A stretch of 64,000 bases of DNA from CAWIHA01 sp963835855 (lineage in GTDB: Bacteria > Acidobacteriota > Terriglobia > Bryobacterales > Bryobacteraceae). Where the stretch lies: assembly GCA_963835855.1 (NCBI GenBank), contig CAWIHA010000034.1:1-64000 (forward strand). Direction: 5' to 3'. A model generated the notes under the pieces. The model made no database searches, was not told the origin of the DNA, and saw nothing but the letters and a program-made list of their open reading frames with translations. Positions 35,274 to 44,016 of the stretch are shown here, piece after piece (position 1 is the first letter of the stretch; each line of letters begins with the position of its first letter). The position numbers and the translations under genes were made by a program.

Positions 35274-36613
35274 ATCGATCCTGCGTGCGCTCGTCGGACG
35301 TTCCCGGACGCGGCGCCAGCGGTGGCGGCTGCGAGTTCCAGCGCAACCGCCAGCCTCCTTGTCATTGCGTCAGCCGAATACCCGTCCATGGCGCCAGGCG
35401 CAGCCGGCGAACCGGCATCCGGCCGTGCTCGCAAGAGCTGCCCCAGGGTGCTCGAAAGCGCTGGAACGTGCCCGCCCGGCGGTCTGCCGTCCCGGAACGT
35501 AAACACGCTCCCGGTTTTCGCTTCCGCGAGGATTTGAACCACGCTGCTCGATTCATGAAAGATCGCAACCAGCGGCCTCTGCGCAAGCAGATAGGGAAAG
35601 ATCTTCGATGCAGTGTAGTGAACGGACGTTGAGCCGATCGCGAGCAGAGCTTGCGAATCGAGCATTAACTGGAGGGCGGTCAGATACGGAACCCGCCCCG
35701 GATGCTCCGTCACGAACCGCTCAAGTCCGAACTGAGCCGCGAGCGGCGTGACCTGGAAGCCGGTGTCTGGCCTAGGCGAGTAGGTTGTGCCGGCAAAGTG
35801 CAGCCGCAGCTTGCCGAAAAGCTCAGGTTCGCGTTCGAGACCAAGGTGGACCGCGGAAAAGACGGCGCTCAGGATCGGCTGTTGATCCGGCCCGCCCCGG
35901 CCAACGGAACACATATGAAACAGTCCGTCGCCTTGATCGAAGAGCGGATTAGGACGCGGGTGCGCGCGCAGGTAGTCGAAATCGCCCGGCTCGCCGCCGT
36001 AGGGGATCTCGCTGGTCATCTCGGGTGAGAGCCACGGATAGCGCGCCAGCAGGCTGCCAGTGGTGCCCCTCGAGACGCCGGCCAGGTGCGCCACGTGCCG
36101 CAACGCATACGGCTCCACGCATCGTGCCAGCCGGTCCGCGAAGAACCACTTCGGAGGGCGCTGGGAACGCGGGACGCTCCGGTAGAACTCGGTGACCCAT
36201 GGGTCGATGAAGTCGATCACATACGGGATGCGGAACCGCGACCAGGCCCGCCTGCCGAGCACCATCGGCACGAACGGGGGCACGGGAATCAGCAAAGCGT
36301 CGATTCTGCGTTCCGTTGCCAAGCGCTTGATTGCGCGCCAGTGCTGCCACAGGGATCGCATCCCGATGTCGCCAATGCCGATCCGCCGTGTGATCCTGGC
36401 TGGAAAGGCTTTTGTCCGGATGATCTCCACCGATGGCCGAATCAGTTTTTCATTCTCGGGATCAACCTCGTGCTCGTAATACTCAGGCTTGGTCGTGAGC
36501 ACGATGGGCTTCCATCCGCAATCGGCAAGATGGTTCGCAAAGAAACGGATCCGCAACGCCGGAGGCAAACTGCTCGGCGCAAAATCGGCGCCCGCAATCA
36601 GGACTGTTCGCAT
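35252..36613 (-). CDS. Glycosyltransferase, GT4-like
   Basis: 453 residues, GT-B like. The N-terminal region has SSLPPALRIRFFANHLADCGWKPIVLTTKPEYYEHEVDPE, typical of the WbuB-like GT4 group, and a YVIDFIDPWVTEFYRS segment. The C-terminal donor half is less standard: instead of a clear EX7E motif it has SQALLAIGSTSVHYTASKIFPYLLAQRPLVAIFHESSS. It therefore looks like a divergent GT4 enzyme whose catalytic competence is likely but not certain. It sits 12 bp downstream of the FkbM gene. Confidence 0.8.
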   Translation of the reverse strand: MRTVLIAGADFAPSSLPPALRIRFFANHLADCGWKPIVLTTKPEYYEHEVDPENEKLIRPSVEIIRTKAFPARITRRIGIGDIGMRSLWQHWRAIKRLATERRIDALLIPVPPFVPMVLGRRAWSRFRIPYVIDFIDPWVTEFYRSVPRSQRPPKWFFADRLARCVEPYALRHVAHLAGVSRGTTGSLLARYPWLSPEMTSEIPYGGEPGDFDYLRAHPRPNPLFDQGDGLFHMCSVGRGGPDQQPILSAVFSAVHLGLEREPELFGKLRLHFAGTTYSPRPDTGFQVTPLAAQFGLERFVTEHPGRVPYLTALQLMLDSQALLAIGSTSVHYTASKIFPYLLAQRPLVAIFHESSSVVQILAEAKTGSVFTFRDGRPPGGHVPALSSTLGQLLRARPDAGSPAAPGAMDGYSADAMTRRLAVALELAAATAGAASGNVRRAHAGSIWPGHSS

Positions 36614-36625
36614 GGGAGTGGAAAC

Positions 36626-37411
36626 TCAGGCGGACTGGCCGTTTCGAGGCGTAAACACCAGATTCGTCTCATATGCTCCTTCGAGCGGCGCCGCAGCATA
36701 GCCGAGTGGCTCCATGAAGGCCAGCAGATCTGCCGTGCTGTGCCCGAAGCGGCCGAGCTGCCCGTCAATCGCCTCCGCGATCACAACGGGGGCCAGCGAG
36801 CGAAGAATGTGTTCTGCCCCTTGCAAGACTCTGAGCTCAGCGCCTTCCACATCGACCTTGATCAAACGAAGTCTGCGCGAGGCGAAGAAGCCGGCCCAAG
36901 TATCCAGGGTTAACATCGGAACGGGAATACCATGCCCAGCGCTTTCGCTCGCGAACGTGACACATGAATCCTCAGTTGTTATGAGGCGGACAATCCCGGC
37001 CGAGTTTCCTACCGCTGCCGCATGGACGACCAGATTGTCGGCGGCGACCTTGCGCTGGCTCAGCCGGAGACAGCGCAACGCGCGCGGGTCGATTTCGAAG
37101 GCATGGACCTCACCCGACGGCCCGACCTTGGCCGCGGCGAGCAGAGAGTAGAAGCCGATGTTGGCGCCGATATCGGCAAACGTCGCGCCCGGTTCCAGGA
37201 ATTCCTGGATCTTCGCGGCCACGGCAGGATCATGCGTGCCCTGGACGAGAACACCGCGGCCAATTGCGGAGCGAGGATCAATGTAGCATACTCCGCCGCA
37301 ATCGAGCCGGACCGGAATCGCAATCGGAAGGCGCGACAACATGGGTCGGATAGCGCGCCGGACCGGCCGCAGCCAAGCGGATCTGGCGAAGGCTTCCAGT
37401 TGCTCGATCAC
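36626..37411 (-). CDS. FkbM family methyltransferase
   Basis: 261 residues from a GTG at 37411, which overlaps the upstream stop (GTGA) and has the ribosome site AGAGGGAG 9 bp before it; the open frame to 37552 would overlap the upstream gene by 145 bp. FkbM motifs: FLEPGATFADIGANIGFYSLLAAAKVGPSGEVHAFEIDPRAL (SAM motif I and acidic motif II), VPMLTLDTWA and LIKVDVEGAELRVLQGAEHIL. It transfers a methyl group to a sugar hydroxyl. FkbM genes are frequent in polysaccharide loci. Confidence 0.93.
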   Translation of the reverse strand: MIEQLEAFARSAWLRPVRRAIRPMLSRLPIAIPVRLDCGGVCYIDPRSAIGRGVLVQGTHDPAVAAKIQEFLEPGATFADIGANIGFYSLLAAAKVGPSGEVHAFEIDPRALRCLRLSQRKVAADNLVVHAAAVGNSAGIVRLITTEDSCVTFASESAGHGIPVPMLTLDTWAGFFASRRLRLIKVDVEGAELRVLQGAEHILRSLAPVVIAEAIDGQLGRFGHSTADLLAFMEPLGYAAAPLEGAYETNLVFTPRNGQSA

Positions 37412-38655
37412 GATTCCAAGCTCCCTCTGAAGAGCGCCAACCAGTCCGGCACCGCGGCTTGCGGCGCGCAGGTGGAGCGGTAATGCTCTTTTGCGTTCGC
37501 AGCGTGGCGAGCTCTGAGCACGGGGTCGTCGAGATACATCCGCAGCACGCAAGCCAGTTGTTCCGGGTCTTCGGAATCGCAGATCGTCCCGGTCACGCCG
37601 TCCCGGACGGCATACTCAAGGCCGCCGCTGCGGAAACAAACCGCGGGCACACTGAAGGCGGCGGCCTCCATGGCGCCGCGGCCGAATGACTCCATACACC
37701 GCGAGGGTGGCGTGGGCTGCACGTAGACGTAAGCCCTCCGATAGAACTCGGCCACGCCTTCCTGGAATCCCCAGAAGATGACGTGACCGGCGAGCCGGTT
37801 CTCACCAACCAGTTTCTCGAGCTCGGCCCGATACTCCCCGGTGCACCCTCCGACAACGTCCAGGACCACGTCCGGATGAGCATTCACAGCATTCACCAGC
37901 CTGCCAATGCTCTCGATCAGCAAATCGATCCCTTTGTGCCACGAGACCTGGCCGACGAAAAGAATGCGCCTCCCGCGCGAGGCCGCTGCCGCAACAAGAT
38001 CTGGGGCGGTACGCGGGCCGCGATCGAGGACGACGGGCGCCAGGACGGTATTCCTTCTGTTTTTCAGCCAGGGCTGTTCGTCGAAAGCAATATCGCGAGC
38101 CTGCGGTGTGTTATGCACGAAATCCGTAACCATGAGCAATGCCCAACGCAACCAGAAGTATTGCTTCGAGGGCACATCGTGGAAGCGGCAGATGACCTTC
38201 CGGCCCTTCAAGCGGAGCGCCGCCGACGCTAAGAAGCTGTACAGCGCCGTAGGCCAACTGCAAATGTAGATTGCATCGTGCCGGCGGCTGCGGCGCAGGA
38301 CGTCAAGGTTCCCTATCGCAAGGGCCGCCAGTAGGCTCACAACGTAACCAAGCGACCTGGGCCTGCCCATGCGGGGCCAGTTCCACCAGTCATGAAAGAA
38401 TGAAAACCGGAACGGCCTCTGCTGCATCTGCGGCCAGATCGGCATCTGGTGCCGCACGGCGGCGCGCTGGAGGATAAAGGACGCCTCGACTTCCGGGCGG
38501 AGCACTTCGAACAGTTCGAGCACTGACTTTTCGAGCCCGTAGAAGCACAGTTGCTGAAAGGGTAGCAGCACCTTAATGGGGCGCGGCGGGCGCTGGCTAG
38601 CCATCTCGCAGCCGGAGGGCTGGTCGGAATCTATGAGCGCGTGCGTTGATTTCAT
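37408..38655 (-). CDS. Glycosyltransferase family 4
   Basis: 415 residues from ATG 38655, which overlaps the upstream TGA (ATGA); the frame to 38748 lies inside the preceding gene. GT-B with LPFQQLCFYGLEKSVLELFEVL at the N-terminus, RRILFVGQVSWHKGIDLLIESIGRL at the domain switch and TPPSRCMESFGRGAMEAAAFSVPAVCFRSGGLEYAVRDG (EX7E type donor motif). It acts on the cytosolic face during repeat-unit assembly. Confidence 0.9.
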   Translation of the reverse strand: MKSTHALIDSDQPSGCEMASQRPPRPIKVLLPFQQLCFYGLEKSVLELFEVLRPEVEASFILQRAAVRHQMPIWPQMQQRPFRFSFFHDWWNWPRMGRPRSLGYVVSLLAALAIGNLDVLRRSRRHDAIYICSWPTALYSFLASAALRLKGRKVICRFHDVPSKQYFWLRWALLMVTDFVHNTPQARDIAFDEQPWLKNRRNTVLAPVVLDRGPRTAPDLVAAAASRGRRILFVGQVSWHKGIDLLIESIGRLVNAVNAHPDVVLDVVGGCTGEYRAELEKLVGENRLAGHVIFWGFQEGVAEFYRRAYVYVQPTPPSRCMESFGRGAMEAAAFSVPAVCFRSGGLEYAVRDGVTGTICDSEDPEQLACVLRMYLDDPVLRARHAANAKEHYRSTCAPQAAVPDWLALFRGSLES

Positions 38656-39923
38656 GCGCGCACACCGCACGCCGCGAGAGGAGCCGGCCCCTTGGCTGTT
38701 CGCACGTCTTCCAGCAGCCTGAGGAGCTTGACTTTCTCGCGGTCCCAATTATAAGTGGTCTCACCGAGCGACCAACTCAGCCTTCGGGCTTCCTCCAGCT
38801 TCTCGCGAGACGTGTGCCAGAACCGCAGTTGTTCGGCGAGGCTGCGCACATCGCCCGGGGAGTACAGGAACACTGCTCCGGGGTTGTCGTGGGCGAGGAG
38901 GCTCTGAGCCGGAGTATCGGTTGCAACAATCGCATTGCCGGCAAGTAGATACGTGAACCACTTGTTCGTCAGGCAGAGCTGCGTGTTCACAATGCGGCCG
39001 GGCTCTACAACGAGACCGATGTCGTATGCACTCGCCAGGCGGATCATCTCGCGCGGGGCGGCAAGGGGGTGTGCGATCAGGCGGTCGTTATTGACACCGC
39101 ACTCGCCGGCGAGGTGGCGCAGATCGCCTTCGTAACCTTTGTCCCACCGGCCGCGAAGGTGCAGTTCGATAGCGCAATCCGGCAGGCTGCCGAGCGCGCG
39201 CACCACGTCTTCCAATCCCTGGTCTCGTCCAATCGTTTGCGAGAACCAGTAGAGTCTCAGCGGCGCCCCAGGCTCTCCGGTTCGAAAGTGAGGCGGCCTA
39301 TGATCGAGTGGAAATACGTTCAGAATCGTCACCGGCTCGGGAATGCCGTACTTCGCCGCATAAGCCCGGGCAATGCCAGGCGATGCAGCGGTTCCATACA
39401 CACACTGAGGCAAGCATTCGGCTTCCAGTTGCTCCAGGGCTGAATCCAACGGGTCCTTCGCCTGGCCGGCGCGAATCTCGCTGGTGAGGAAATCCTCCGC
39501 GTCATAGCCGGCCAGCGCGCCGTGACGGCGGGCAGCGGCCACCGCCGCCGGTAGCACCGCCGGATGGTGCGCGATGTAGATGTCGGCCGGGTATCCAATC
39601 GCCGCGCGAAACATCTCTGAAAAGCAGCGGCAAAGCGCGCGGTAGCGGACGGCCGGCAAAGTTCGCAACCCTGGAAGCAGGGTCCGCGCCAGCTTATGAC
39701 GCACACGCGTGTAGAGAAACCGGAGGCTTCCGGCGCGCCCGCCCACGTAGGCACACGCCCACGGCGCCTCGTTTTCAATCGGATCCGTCACTGCCCGAGG
39801 CCAGACGCCCAGGTCGGCACAGAACACCTGAACCTGATGGCCAGCTTCCACAAGCGCGTCGGCTTCTTTCACCAGCCGTGGGTCGGTCGCCGGCTGGCCC
39901 GGCGTCATCAGGCAGATTCGCAT
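38652..39923 (-). CDS. Glycosyltransferase family 4-like
   Basis: 423 residues. N-terminal MRICLMTPGQPATDPRLVKEADALVEAGHQVQVFCAD is the standard GT4 opening (DPRLxKEA), and YIAHHPAVLPAAVAAARRHGALAGYDAEDFLTSE fits the same group. The donor domain has RLYWFSQTIGRDQGLEDVVRALGSLPDCAIELHLRG and TNKWFTYLLAGNAIVATDTPAQ in place of a classical EX7E stretch. Likely a hexosyl or deoxyhexosyl transferase. Stop overlaps the next start by 4 bp. Confidence 0.87.
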   Translation of the reverse strand: MRICLMTPGQPATDPRLVKEADALVEAGHQVQVFCADLGVWPRAVTDPIENEAPWACAYVGGRAGSLRFLYTRVRHKLARTLLPGLRTLPAVRYRALCRCFSEMFRAAIGYPADIYIAHHPAVLPAAVAAARRHGALAGYDAEDFLTSEIRAGQAKDPLDSALEQLEAECLPQCVYGTAASPGIARAYAAKYGIPEPVTILNVFPLDHRPPHFRTGEPGAPLRLYWFSQTIGRDQGLEDVVRALGSLPDCAIELHLRGRWDKGYEGDLRHLAGECGVNNDRLIAHPLAAPREMIRLASAYDIGLVVEPGRIVNTQLCLTNKWFTYLLAGNAIVATDTPAQSLLAHDNPGAVFLYSPGDVRSLAEQLRFWHTSREKLEEARRLSWSLGETTYNWDREKVKLLRLLEDVRTAKGPAPLAACGVRA

Positions 39924-39938
39924 TGCCGCGCTCGCGCC

Positions 39939-40679
39939 TTAGTTCACCGCGTCCACGTAAAGGCTGTACCCCTTATGATTCTCTTGGTCGCGGGTCAGCT
40001 CCGCATCAAGCGAATCCCGGAACGCCATTCTTTGCACACGCGAGAATCCGGCGGCTGTCAGCCGGTGGGCCAGCGTCTCGAAATCATAGGCGTACTGGTG
40101 GTCCGTGCCTTGCCGAAAAACGTGATTCAATACGTCCATTGCCGTAAAAACCCCCGCCGGAAGGTTGTCCAGGTCCCACCCGAGTTCATGCCATATTTCG
40201 CGCGAGCGCGAGATATACGCGCCGGCAAACTTCTCCACGTCAGGCACGACGATGCGAAGGACGCCGCCTGGCGCCAGCGCCTTACGGCACGCTGCCAGAA
40301 AGAGCGGAACATCTTCAACGGGATCGAGGTGCTCAAAGAAATGTTCGCAGCGAATGCGCCGCGCGGATCGTGGCGCTAGCGGAAGACTCTTTCGGCAGTC
40401 GTACCGCAGCGTCAAGCCTTTCAGCGGCATCAGATCCAGGTTTACCCATCCCGGCGTGCCGCACACGCCGCAGCCGACGTTCACTGACAGCTCAGTCCGC
40501 CTTCGCAATGCGAACCGCCTCGAGATATAGGCTGGGTGAAACGCGTTCAGGCTCCGAACCCAGAATCCGTTGATCTCCATTCTCACCTGATCGAAAACGT
40601 GGCGGTTGCACGGAAGCGCGGGGATCAGTACCCTTCCGGCCATTTGCTTCGCGCGCCGCAGAGGCGAGGGTAGTGCCAT
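39939..40679 (-). CDS. SAM-dependent methyltransferase
   Basis: 246 residues. SAM motif I is NVGCGVCGTPGWVNLDLMPL, followed by RRIRCEHFFEHLDPVEDVPLFLAACRKALAPGGVLRIVVPDVEKF, the pattern of a predicted SAM methyltransferase group often found among polysaccharide GTs. An EHFFEHL helix replaces the usual EVIEH. The likely substrate is a sugar or lipid-linked glycan. It sits between two GT4 genes with short gaps (15 bp on each side), so it belongs to the operon. Confidence 0.87.
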   Translation of the reverse strand: MALPSPLRRAKQMAGRVLIPALPCNRHVFDQVRMEINGFWVRSLNAFHPAYISRRFALRRRTELSVNVGCGVCGTPGWVNLDLMPLKGLTLRYDCRKSLPLAPRSARRIRCEHFFEHLDPVEDVPLFLAACRKALAPGGVLRIVVPDVEKFAGAYISRSREIWHELGWDLDNLPAGVFTAMDVLNHVFRQGTDHQYAYDFETLAHRLTAAGFSRVQRMAFRDSLDAELTRDQENHKGYSLYVDAVN

Positions 40680-40694
40680 TATGCCGTCTTCGGC

Positions 40695-41732
40695 TCAGGC
40701 AGCGGCGCCGAGGGCCTGGTGATATGCATCGAGATACGCCGAGACCATAACGGACTCGCTAAACCGCTCCTCGAAGCTCGAGCGGCAGGCCGCTCGCGAG
40801 ATCCGGTGCGCCTCTTGTGCGAGCGACGCCATGTGCTCGACGCCGCCGCAAATGTAACCGTTGATGCCGTGCTGGACGATTTCGGGGACCGATCCCCGCG
40901 GAAATCCGATCACCGGAGTTCCGCACGCGAGCGCCTCAGCCATGACAATCCCGAACGGCTCGTTCCATAGAAGGGGCATAAGCAGGGCGGCGGCCGATCC
41001 GAGCAAGGAGTCTTTGGCCCGGTCATCGACAGGACCGATGTAACGAACTTGCTCGCCATCCAAAAATGGCGCGATGGAGTCTTTGAAGAACTGCTGGTGC
41101 TCCGGCGTCGGAGGCACGTTCCCTGCCAGAATGAGCCGCTTACCGCTGAGTCTGGCGGCTTCCAGAGCGAGGTGCGGGCCTTTGATGCGCTCCATACGGC
41201 CCAAGAACACCAGCGGCGCGTCCGCGGAAACGGCGGGAGCGAAGTGGTATTTCTCGCGGGAGACGGCATTGTAGATCACATACCAGACGCCTACATCGGC
41301 AACTCCCTCCAGCAAGTGGCGGCTGCAAGCGGCAAAGCGCAAGCTCCCGCGTGAGAGCCGGTCGCCCCACAGCACACTGCGTCTGGTGATATGCCGTTGG
41401 TAGCTCATCAGTTTGGGGACGGCAAGGGGCAGCAGAGGCGCCAGATACGCCAGCCGGCCGAAACTGTGGACCACATCGAAACGATTGCGCCGGCACTCTG
41501 AAAACAACTGGAAGGCATTTCTGGTGGTGTCGTGCATCGAACGGCTGGACCGCCCGCGCCAGGGCGCCAGCCGGCACGGCACTTGAGACTCGCTGTTTGC
41601 GAAGAGCGTCACATCGTGGCCGCGATCGCAAAGGCCGGCTACTAGCAGTTCCACGATCCGCTCGATGCCGCCATAGTGACGAGGCGGCACCGGAATCTCT
41701 GGATCGGCGGTGATCGCAATGCGAAGTTTCAT
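40695..41732 (-). CDS. Glycosyltransferase family 4
   Basis: 345 residues from ATG 41732 (MKLRIAITADPEIPVPPRHYGGIERIVELLVAGLCDRGHDVTLFA); the open frame to 41975 runs into the next gene and has no similarity. Donor half: PLVFLGRMERIKGPHLALEAARLSGKRLILAGN and MPLLWNEPFGIVMAEALACGTPVIGFPRGSVPEIV (EX7E). This is the GT4 subgroup with a PPxxYGGIE loop, often in exopolysaccharide and trehalose-like loci. Confidence 0.93.
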   Translation of the reverse strand: MKLRIAITADPEIPVPPRHYGGIERIVELLVAGLCDRGHDVTLFANSESQVPCRLAPWRGRSSRSMHDTTRNAFQLFSECRRNRFDVVHSFGRLAYLAPLLPLAVPKLMSYQRHITRRSVLWGDRLSRGSLRFAACSRHLLEGVADVGVWYVIYNAVSREKYHFAPAVSADAPLVFLGRMERIKGPHLALEAARLSGKRLILAGNVPPTPEHQQFFKDSIAPFLDGEQVRYIGPVDDRAKDSLLGSAAALLMPLLWNEPFGIVMAEALACGTPVIGFPRGSVPEIVQHGINGYICGGVEHMASLAQEAHRISRAACRSSFEERFSESVMVSAYLDAYHQALGAAA

Positions 41733-41760
41733 CGAGTGGGGCTGGCTCCGGACGAGGCTT

Positions 41761-42408
41761 CTATGAAAACTGGGGCAGGATCTTGTTACGAAGTACGCGG
41801 GCGATTCGCCTCGCTTTCTTAATGAAGCCGTTCCCGAAACCGCGGATGTCCACCTTCCGGCCGGAGAGAACGAAGACTCTGCCCGAGTCCACGTTCTGGT
41901 AGTCGCGGAAGTAGCCAGGGAAACAAAAGTCCTTCGGCGCCCAGTAACTGACGTGCCGCTCATAGGGGCTCTCAAAGCACTCCTGCTGAAAGAACCTGGC
42001 TGGAGTTGAAACGACGAGTGTTGAACCTTGGTCCAGGAAGTATCTCAGGATTTTCTGCCCCGCTGGTTTTTCCAAATGCTCGATGACATCGGCCATCAGG
42101 ATGGCGTCATACCTGGGCAGCGTCTCGTAAATGTCTTCGATCCGCCCCATGTAAATGTTCTTGTAGAATTGCCCCAGGTGCGGCCAGAGGTATGCCTCAT
42201 TGCAATCGACGGCATCGATTTCAACTCTGCTTTGCTCGGCCAATGTCCGGGACGGATCGGGTCGCCGGGAATCGTCGATGCCCCAATATTCATGGATCAA
42301 GAAACCGTACTTGCCAAAGCCTTTGCCCACATCCAAAATGCGTTCCGGGCGGAGCTTCGTGAGCACGTGCACGATCACCGGGATTTGAGAAAAAAAGCTC
42401 GAAGCCAT
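41761..42408 (-). CDS. SAM-dependent methyltransferase-like protein
   Basis: 215 residues. RILDVGKGFGKYGFLIHEYWGI is a methyltransferase motif I in which the usual GCG is GKG; IDAVDCNEAYLWPHL is the acidic motif II; YDAILMADVIEHLEKPAGQKILRYFLDQGSTLVVSTP carries motif IV. The C-terminal RHVSYWAPKDFCFPGYFRDYQNV resembles methyltransferases of O-antigen loci. Enzyme activity is likely. It lies 28 bp downstream of the flippase gene. Confidence 0.85.
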   Translation of the reverse strand: MASSFFSQIPVIVHVLTKLRPERILDVGKGFGKYGFLIHEYWGIDDSRRPDPSRTLAEQSRVEIDAVDCNEAYLWPHLGQFYKNIYMGRIEDIYETLPRYDAILMADVIEHLEKPAGQKILRYFLDQGSTLVVSTPARFFQQECFESPYERHVSYWAPKDFCFPGYFRDYQNVDSGRVFVLSGRKVDIRGFGNGFIKKARRIARVLRNKILPQFS

Positions 42409-42436
42409 GAATTGTTGTCTCTTGCCAAGCGGTGCG

Positions 42437-43975
42437 TCAGAGCAGAAAGACCTTTTTCACGCGTGTACTGCCAGGCAGATAGCCGACCAGCTCGCGCAAG
42501 GGCCGGGCCGCGAATAGCCGCAAGGCCAGGGCGTAAACCAGAGCGAAGAGGGCGGCAATCGCAATCGGGGCGGTGGTGTTGTGTAGGGACGGCAGCCATT
42601 GCGTGCGTGCGGCGTGGCAAATGAGCCCAGCGGCGCCTGCGATGCCGAGCGGCGTCAACAAGCTATCCAGCAGGGCGCGGCTGGAAATTGCGCCGGCTCT
42701 TCGGAGGCGAGCGAGCATCCAGAGCAGGATCAACATCTGGCAAACCGCGATCCCCCCGAGGTAGCCGGCGGTGCCGCGTGGCAAGAGCAAGAACAAGCAA
42801 ACGCATACACCGGCGAGGTTGAAAAATTCCGCTACCACACAGCACCGCTGCTGGAGATCGGCCAGCATCAGAATGGTCGCGGCCTGGTAAAGCGCCGCGG
42901 CAGCGCCGTAAGCCATCGCCCATGGGAGAAGTGGCACGACAGCGTCCCATTTCGAACCATACAGCAGCCGCACCAGGGGGGCCGCAATCATCGATGCCAG
43001 GATCGCTGCCGGGACGACGATCCAGGCTACTGTGCGCAGCACGAGCGCGTTGGCGCGGCCGTACTTTTCTGAGCCGCGAGGAATCCGCGTCAGCACCGGA
43101 TACAGCGTCAACGTCAGGAAAGACGGCACTTTGATGCAGAAGATGGCGGCCAGGCCCACGGCCCGTCCTAAAATTCCCATCGCTGCGAAACCTGCGATCT
43201 GGACCACCACAGCGCTCTCGATAAGCGGGCGCGCTGTCGTGAGGGCTCCGGCGGCGATTCGCGTGAGGCCGTAGTTCCATGCCGCGCGGTAGCGGCTCGC
43301 ACTCCAGCTCCAGTCCGGACGCCATTTCTTGACAAAAAACAGATCCCAGATGAACGGAAGGCTCATGACCAGGCTGGGCAACACCAACGCGTAAACGCCA
43401 AAGCCGGCGAGCGCCAGCGTGAGCGCAAGAGCGGCGTTCCCAACCAGCCCGATCGCCTGCAAAATTCGCAGCCGCTTCCACTTCAGCTCGCGCTCCAGCA
43501 TCCTGATGCGGAACGCGCCCGCCCAATCGATGAAGAAGAATACCGAAACGACATGGAGGAGCGGCGCGATCTCAGCGTATTTGGGGAAGTGCCGCAGAAC
43601 GACCGCGGTGATGTTGACCAGCACGAACATGCCGCTTTGCAGAAAGCCAGCAGCCGTGAAATGGCTCTGGTAATCCACGACTTCGTGGGGCCGGAGCTGC
43701 AAGGTGTGTTCCAGAAAGCAATTGAAAGAGAAGACACTGAAGAAAACCATCACCGCGCTGACCAGGCTGAACTGGCCGTACGCTTTGGGCTCCAGCAGCC
43801 GCACCAGCACCAGCATCGTGCCAAACTGCAAAACATCCCGAAATACGTTGAGGCCAGTGACCCAGAGGACGCCCGAGCGGGCTTTCGCTGTCAGTCCGGA
43901 GGGCGGCGCTTCGGCTTCGACCGGTATGCTGGCCAGGTCCGAAGCTTCAGTGATATCCTGCTGTGCGCCTATCAT
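42437..43975 (-). CDS. Oligosaccharide flippase Wzx-like (MOP superfamily)
   Basis: 512 residues with 12-14 membrane helices and the polysaccharide flippase N-terminal pattern: TAKARSGVLWVTGLNVFRDVLQFGTMLVLVRLLEPKAYGQFSLVSAVMVFF. It flips lipid-linked repeat units to the periplasm, where the Wzy-like protein polymerises them. The RLLEPKAYGQFSL motif is close to lipopolysaccharide biosynthesis (WzxC type) members. It is placed after AsnB and before the first methyltransferase. Confidence 0.9.
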   Translation of the reverse strand: MIGAQQDITEASDLASIPVEAEAPPSGLTAKARSGVLWVTGLNVFRDVLQFGTMLVLVRLLEPKAYGQFSLVSAVMVFFSVFSFNCFLEHTLQLRPHEVVDYQSHFTAAGFLQSGMFVLVNITAVVLRHFPKYAEIAPLLHVVSVFFFIDWAGAFRIRMLERELKWKRLRILQAIGLVGNAALALTLALAGFGVYALVLPSLVMSLPFIWDLFFVKKWRPDWSWSASRYRAAWNYGLTRIAAGALTTARPLIESAVVVQIAGFAAMGILGRAVGLAAIFCIKVPSFLTLTLYPVLTRIPRGSEKYGRANALVLRTVAWIVVPAAILASMIAAPLVRLLYGSKWDAVVPLLPWAMAYGAAAALYQAATILMLADLQQRCCVVAEFFNLAGVCVCLFLLLPRGTAGYLGGIAVCQMLILLWMLARLRRAGAISSRALLDSLLTPLGIAGAAGLICHAARTQWLPSLHNTTAPIAIAALFALVYALALRLFAARPLRELVGYLPGSTRVKKVFLL

Positions 43976-44016
43976 GCTGCGAACGGCTCAACGCAAACGG
44001 GCTGACGCGGCCGCAA